Source: Lewinellaceae bacterium
GTDB lineage: Bacteria > Bacteroidota > Bacteroidia > Chitinophagales > Saprospiraceae
DNA: 64,000 nt
NCBI GenBank assembly: GCA_020636255.1
Contig: JACJYE010000001.1
Span: 372,001 to 436,000 of the forward strand
Reading direction: 5' to 3'
Both the position numbers and the translations under genes were made by a program. Position 1 is the stretch's first letter. Every line of letters begins with the position of its first letter. Below the pieces are notes generated by a model, which made no database searches, was not told the origin of the DNA, and saw only the letters and a program-made list of their open reading frames with translations. Positions 61,156 to 64,000 of the stretch are shown here, in pieces.

Positions 61156-61908
61156 CTATTTCAGCTCGCTGCTCAGCTTCGCTGCCGCTTCGCTGTACGC
61201 TGAGGCCTTATCGGCAGCGGCTGCTTTCAGCAGCTGGCGGGCCGGTTGGGTCTTGCCCATTTTCAGGTAGGCCAGGGCGAGGTACCACTGTACCTGGCCC
61301 TTCCACTGGCCGGCCTGGCTCTCGAGGGGAAGGAGGTAGTCCTTGGCCTGCCGCGCCGCGCCGGACTGCAGGCAGGCGTTGGCGGCCAGCAGGGTGGCCT
61401 GTACGTCGTTGGTGTGGGAGGAGAGGTAGTTTCGAAAGTGGGGCAGGCTGGCCGGGAAGTCTCCGGAAGAATAAAATTGAAGCGCGGTTTCCAGTTCGGG
61501 TTCGGCGGCCAGGCCTTCCGGGCTGCGCAGGGTAATGTACTGGTTGGGCATGGCCCTGAAGTATTCGGCGAAAAGGCGTTCGGTAGCTGTCGCCGCATAA
61601 TAGCGATAGCCGGCATAGGAGAGCAGCAGCAGCAGGGCCACGGCAGCGGCGCGGTTTACCCAGGCCGTGGCGCGCAGGCGTGGATTAGGCCGGCCCGGGA
61701 GCGGCAGGCCCTGAAGGGCTTCGAGTTCATCTTCCACCTCTTCGATATTCCTGCTTTGGGCCAGCCCTTCGACGGCTGCCGAGCATAGCGGGCAGTCCAG
61801 CAGGTGGTTTTCGATATCGTGCCGCTGCTGGTTGCTGATGTTGCCGCGCAAATACTGCATCAACTCCCGCTCGCTGAGGCAGCCGCGCTTTGCAAAGATT
61901 GGATTCAT
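61156..61908 (-). CDS. Anti-sigma factor with zinc-finger and TPR-like C-terminus
   Basis: About 250 residues from the ATG at 61908, 4 bp after the sigma gene. N-terminal anti-sigma zinc finger: IENHLLDCPLCSAAVEGL (HxxxCxxC, about 32-49). One transmembrane helix (VNRAAAVALLLLLSYAGYRY). Periplasmic part with TPR-like repeats (AAEPELETALQFYSSGDFPA; VQWYLALAYLKMGKTQPARQ). It should sequester the adjacent sigma factor and release it on an envelope signal. Confidence 0.88.
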   Translation of the reverse strand: MNPIFAKRGCLSERELMQYLRGNISNQQRHDIENHLLDCPLCSAAVEGLAQSRNIEEVEDELEALQGLPLPGRPNPRLRATAWVNRAAAVALLLLLSYAGYRYYAATATERLFAEYFRAMPNQYITLRSPEGLAAEPELETALQFYSSGDFPASLPHFRNYLSSHTNDVQATLLAANACLQSGAARQAKDYLLPLESQAGQWKGQVQWYLALAYLKMGKTQPARQLLKAAAADKASAYSEAAAKLSSELK

Positions 61909-61912
61909 AGTT

Positions 61913-62536
61913 TTACCGTTCACTCTGTTGAAATGGCCCGCCCAGTTCGCTTTCCAGGCGCCGTTTGCCATTCTGGAGGTAGCTCTTCACCTGTTTGAGG
62001 GTGAAACCGGTGGCCTCGGCGACCTCGCGGTAGCTTTTGCCCTGCCCGTAGAAAAGTTCGATGCAGCGCCGCTGCTTGTCCTCCAGTTTGGCCATGGCGT
62101 TTTCCAGCAACTGGCCGGTATCAGGCTCTTCCACCTGGTATAGACGCAAAAGGCCCTCATTTTCCATAACGGGAGCCGAACTTTTTTCAAAATATTCCCA
62201 ATCCTGCTGATACCTGTTGGTACGCTCCTGTTCGCGCAGGCGCGAAAAGCACTCGTTGCGGGTGATGGCGAACACCCAGGTATTGAAAGCCTCGATCTTG
62301 GATTCGCGGGCGTAAACGGCAACGCGTTCAAAGACCACCATCACCTGGTCGCGCCACTCTTCCGCTGACTTGTTGGGCAGAAAATTCCTGCATGCCCCAT
62401 ATACGAGGTGTACATAGCGGCCAAAAAGCTCCGCTATGGCGCCCTCCTCACCGTGGCGCCTGTAGTGGGCGGCCAGGGCTTCATCAGAGAGGCTGCTCCA
62501 CCGGGGGCTGCGCCTGGGCTTGAGGAAGTTTCGCAT
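61913..62536 (-). CDS. RNA polymerase ECF-type sigma factor
   Basis: 207 residues. Region 2 (AELFGRYVHLVYGACRNFLP; FNTWVFAITRNECFSRLREQ) and region 4 (LEDKQRRCIELFYGQGKSYREV is preceded by ENAMAK and followed by AEATGFTLKQVKSYLQNGKR). Paired with the anti-sigma gene 4 bp downstream. It probably drives its own operon and envelope genes. Confidence 0.92.
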   Translation of the reverse strand: MRNFLKPRRSPRWSSLSDEALAAHYRRHGEEGAIAELFGRYVHLVYGACRNFLPNKSAEEWRDQVMVVFERVAVYARESKIEAFNTWVFAITRNECFSRLREQERTNRYQQDWEYFEKSSAPVMENEGLLRLYQVEEPDTGQLLENAMAKLEDKQRRCIELFYGQGKSYREVAEATGFTLKQVKSYLQNGKRRLESELGGPFQQSER

Positions 62537-63355
62537 TGTTGGGCATCATAGCTGAGCCTAACAAATTAGGGAAAAAGTAGGAATAAGCAAAGTAGGGGCG
62601 GATTTTAGGGCCCCAGCGCCTTGTCTCATCAAAAAATTGGCACTTTTCATCTCCAATAGCGGCCTCCAAACAAGCTCTAACGGCCCAGTCGCGTTCGCAC
62701 GGCTTCAGCGCCGAGACACGGGCCGGCATCTTTGTAGCATAAACGGCGGAAGCCTGGTTCCCGGCCCGTAGGGCTGGTATCTAATCCCGGTAAATGGCGC
62801 ATTGCCTTTGAGATAGCGGCACTACTGGCCCCCAAGCAATGGTTTTCTTCGGTTTTCTACAAAGATATTGCCCTCCGGCCAGCCGGAGCAGGCTCTTACG
62901 GGCCAGACCCGGGCTTTCCTGGTTCTTCCCATTGCACCATCACCTTCTTCGTTAGCCCCTATTTTGCATGAGTCATGTTTACGATTCTACCAAGTGGACT
63001 AAGTAACGGGGCAGGCATTAGGATAGCTGAATGTTAAAACCCGTGTACACCTTGCAAAAAAAAAAAGCTTTCTTATCATTGCAGGGCGCGTCAGAAAAAA
63101 TGAGAAATAGCGCTCTCGTTCCCTTTCTGTCAGATAACTATGGACAATTGCAAACACTAAGGTAGGGGTCAAAAGATCAGTTATCGCTATGCATTTCGGC
63201 GATCAGGTTTGCGCTGTGGCCATCTCGGCGGCTCGCGCCCTGCGCCTGCTCGCTGAAAACCGGCACATTGATTTTTTGAGCATCCCAAAGCCCGCTTCCG
63301 GCAATGGCCCGGAGGCAGGGTAGTATTGTATTGTTCACCAAAAAACTTATGGGTA
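62537..63355. other. Intergenic region with possible structured segment
   Basis: No convincing gene. ATCTTTGTAG (62728-62737) is complementary to 62857-62866, and the sequence between is rich in GGCC-type pairs (62720-62960), so a transcript from here could fold. An 18-bp motif at 62661-62678 recurs at 43054-43071. An A-run at 63055-63066 precedes a GC-rich stretch. It should hold the promoter of the sigma gene (left) and of the lipoprotein gene (right). Confidence 0.35.
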
Positions 63356-64000
63356 ATGATCTCAGGAAACCTGTTGAAGGCGGCCCTGCTGGGGCTGTTC
63401 ATGGCTTTGATTTTTGGTTCTTGCAAGAAGGATGTTGAAACCTCTGTTTCGCAAACAGGGAATGATTCAACAAAGATTGATAACGGATTTGCCAGGTATG
63501 CATGGACGGGAAAAGAAGCCGATTTCTTTGACCTCGGGACTTACAAGAGGATACAATCTCCGGGGCTGGTAGCCAACCGGAATAATGAACCGGCTTCGTT
63601 GGTTTATCATCCCGATTTGGTTGGCTTGTACAATGAAATAGCCGAACAGAATGAAACCCACCATTTTGTCGAAGATATCGTCACCAATGCAGGCTTACCC
63701 GTTTGGAGGTATGCGCAGGTTATTAAACCGGAGAATGCCCAAAACACCCTCCTGATCGTACCCTTGGCATTTGATTCCTTTCCTGCTGTTACGAGCTTCA
63801 TTACGGCCATAAAAAGCCAGGGGCAATACACAATAAATGCAGTTAGCCGAAAGGAACTGCTCGACACGGAACATGGAAACCCCCAGCGGAAATTATCTTA
63901 TGCGAAGGCTTTGGCATTCTATGACAAGTTGCTTTTTGGAAATAAAGGCGATGCCTCATCCGCCTTTTGCGAATATGTGAGCAAAATAGAGGAGAACCCC
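63356..64000 (+). CDS. Lipoprotein, 3' end outside window
   Basis: 215 codons from the ATG at 63356 with no stop before the right edge. Opening MISGNLLKAALLGLFMALIF then GSCKKD is a lipoprotein signal with the acylated cysteine at residue 23. The mature part is globular (YHPDLVGLYNEIAEQNETHH; VVPLAFDSFPAVTSFITAI-like stretches). Family not recognised. Divergent from the sigma gene, so a target of that sigma factor is possible. Confidence 0.75.
   Translation, partial: MISGNLLKAALLGLFMALIFGSCKKDVETSVSQTGNDSTKIDNGFARYAWTGKEADFFDLGTYKRIQSPGLVANRNNEPASLVYHPDLVGLYNEIAEQNETHHFVEDIVTNAGLPVWRYAQVIKPENAQNTLLIVPLAFDSFPAVTSFITAIKSQGQYTINAVSRKELLDTEHGNPQRKLSYAKALAFYDKLLFGNKGDASSAFCEYVSKIEENP

Noticed and set aside
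62770..62800. Minus-strand GGGATTAGATACC, like a conserved 16S rRNA site
   Set aside because: The flanks do not match rRNA and no other conserved 16S segments are present.

Overview
The window looks like a chromosome segment of a member of the Bacteroidota, most likely close to the Saprospiria (Lewinella/Haliscomenobacter-like). Signs are a secreted SBBP-repeat protein with a type IX secretion (T9SS) style C-terminal tail, a PorT-like barrel protein, DUF2723, DUF3127 and DUF4834 family proteins, a Bacteroidota-type lysine 2,3-aminomutase homologue, TauE and MarC membrane proteins, few Shine-Dalgarno sites, and many short palindromic intergenic repeats. The phylum call rests on protein families recognised by eye; the finer placement is a guess.

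Layout. 1-3843: a SWIM/SNF2 helicase that runs off the left edge. 3.9-7.9 kb: an unstable accessory stretch with a dead DUF4143-type ATPase, nested palindromes, a HEPN/MNT toxin-antitoxin pair and a second copy of it whose toxin gene has collapsed to 15 codons. 7.9-13.4 kb: a diversity-generating retroelement (DGR) with template repeat (TR), reverse transcriptase, Avd and a 1066-residue target protein made of TIR, STAND NTPase and FGE/C-type-lectin-fold domains. TR and variable repeat (VR) align over 115 bp without gaps. They differ at 11 sites, all adenines on the coding strand of the TR; the other 85 positions are identical. 13.9-17.8 kb: two AT-rich genes encoding further TIR proteins. 17.9-19.3 kb: an intact IS with 23-bp inverted repeats and an 8-bp target duplication. 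19.6-23.7 kb: a mobile-element-like block with a broken excisionase-like gene, a RepA-like ATPase, an iteron-like cluster, an XRE repressor and membrane proteins.

23.7-32.2 kb: envelope and secreted proteins (FKBP isomerase, a duplicated-domain protein, a beta-barrel, a large T9SS cargo), followed by an IS5-family element that truncates a second SBBP gene. 32.2-33.4 kb is a gene-free, repeat-rich gap. From 33.4 kb to the right edge the genes are mostly housekeeping: mnmE, a GH3-family protein with a LysE exporter, a DksA-like protein, MarR, a KamA-family enzyme, rpsU, an aminotransferase, TauE, MarC, an O-methyltransferase, an M42 peptidase, a flippase, rsmG, a RluA-type synthase, a DUF2723 membrane protein, rpiB, htpG and an ECF sigma/anti-sigma pair. 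The last gene, a lipoprotein, runs off the right edge.

The most interesting system is the 7.9-17.8 kb cluster. A DGR retailors the C-terminal ligand-binding face of a TIR-STAND sensor (probably immune- or conflict-type) next to a conserved-looking small partner and two other TIR proteins. Two features of the DGR are odd: the TR lies partly inside the 3' end of the reverse transcriptase gene in another frame, and avd is inverted so that its start codon abuts that of the reverse transcriptase (CATATG).
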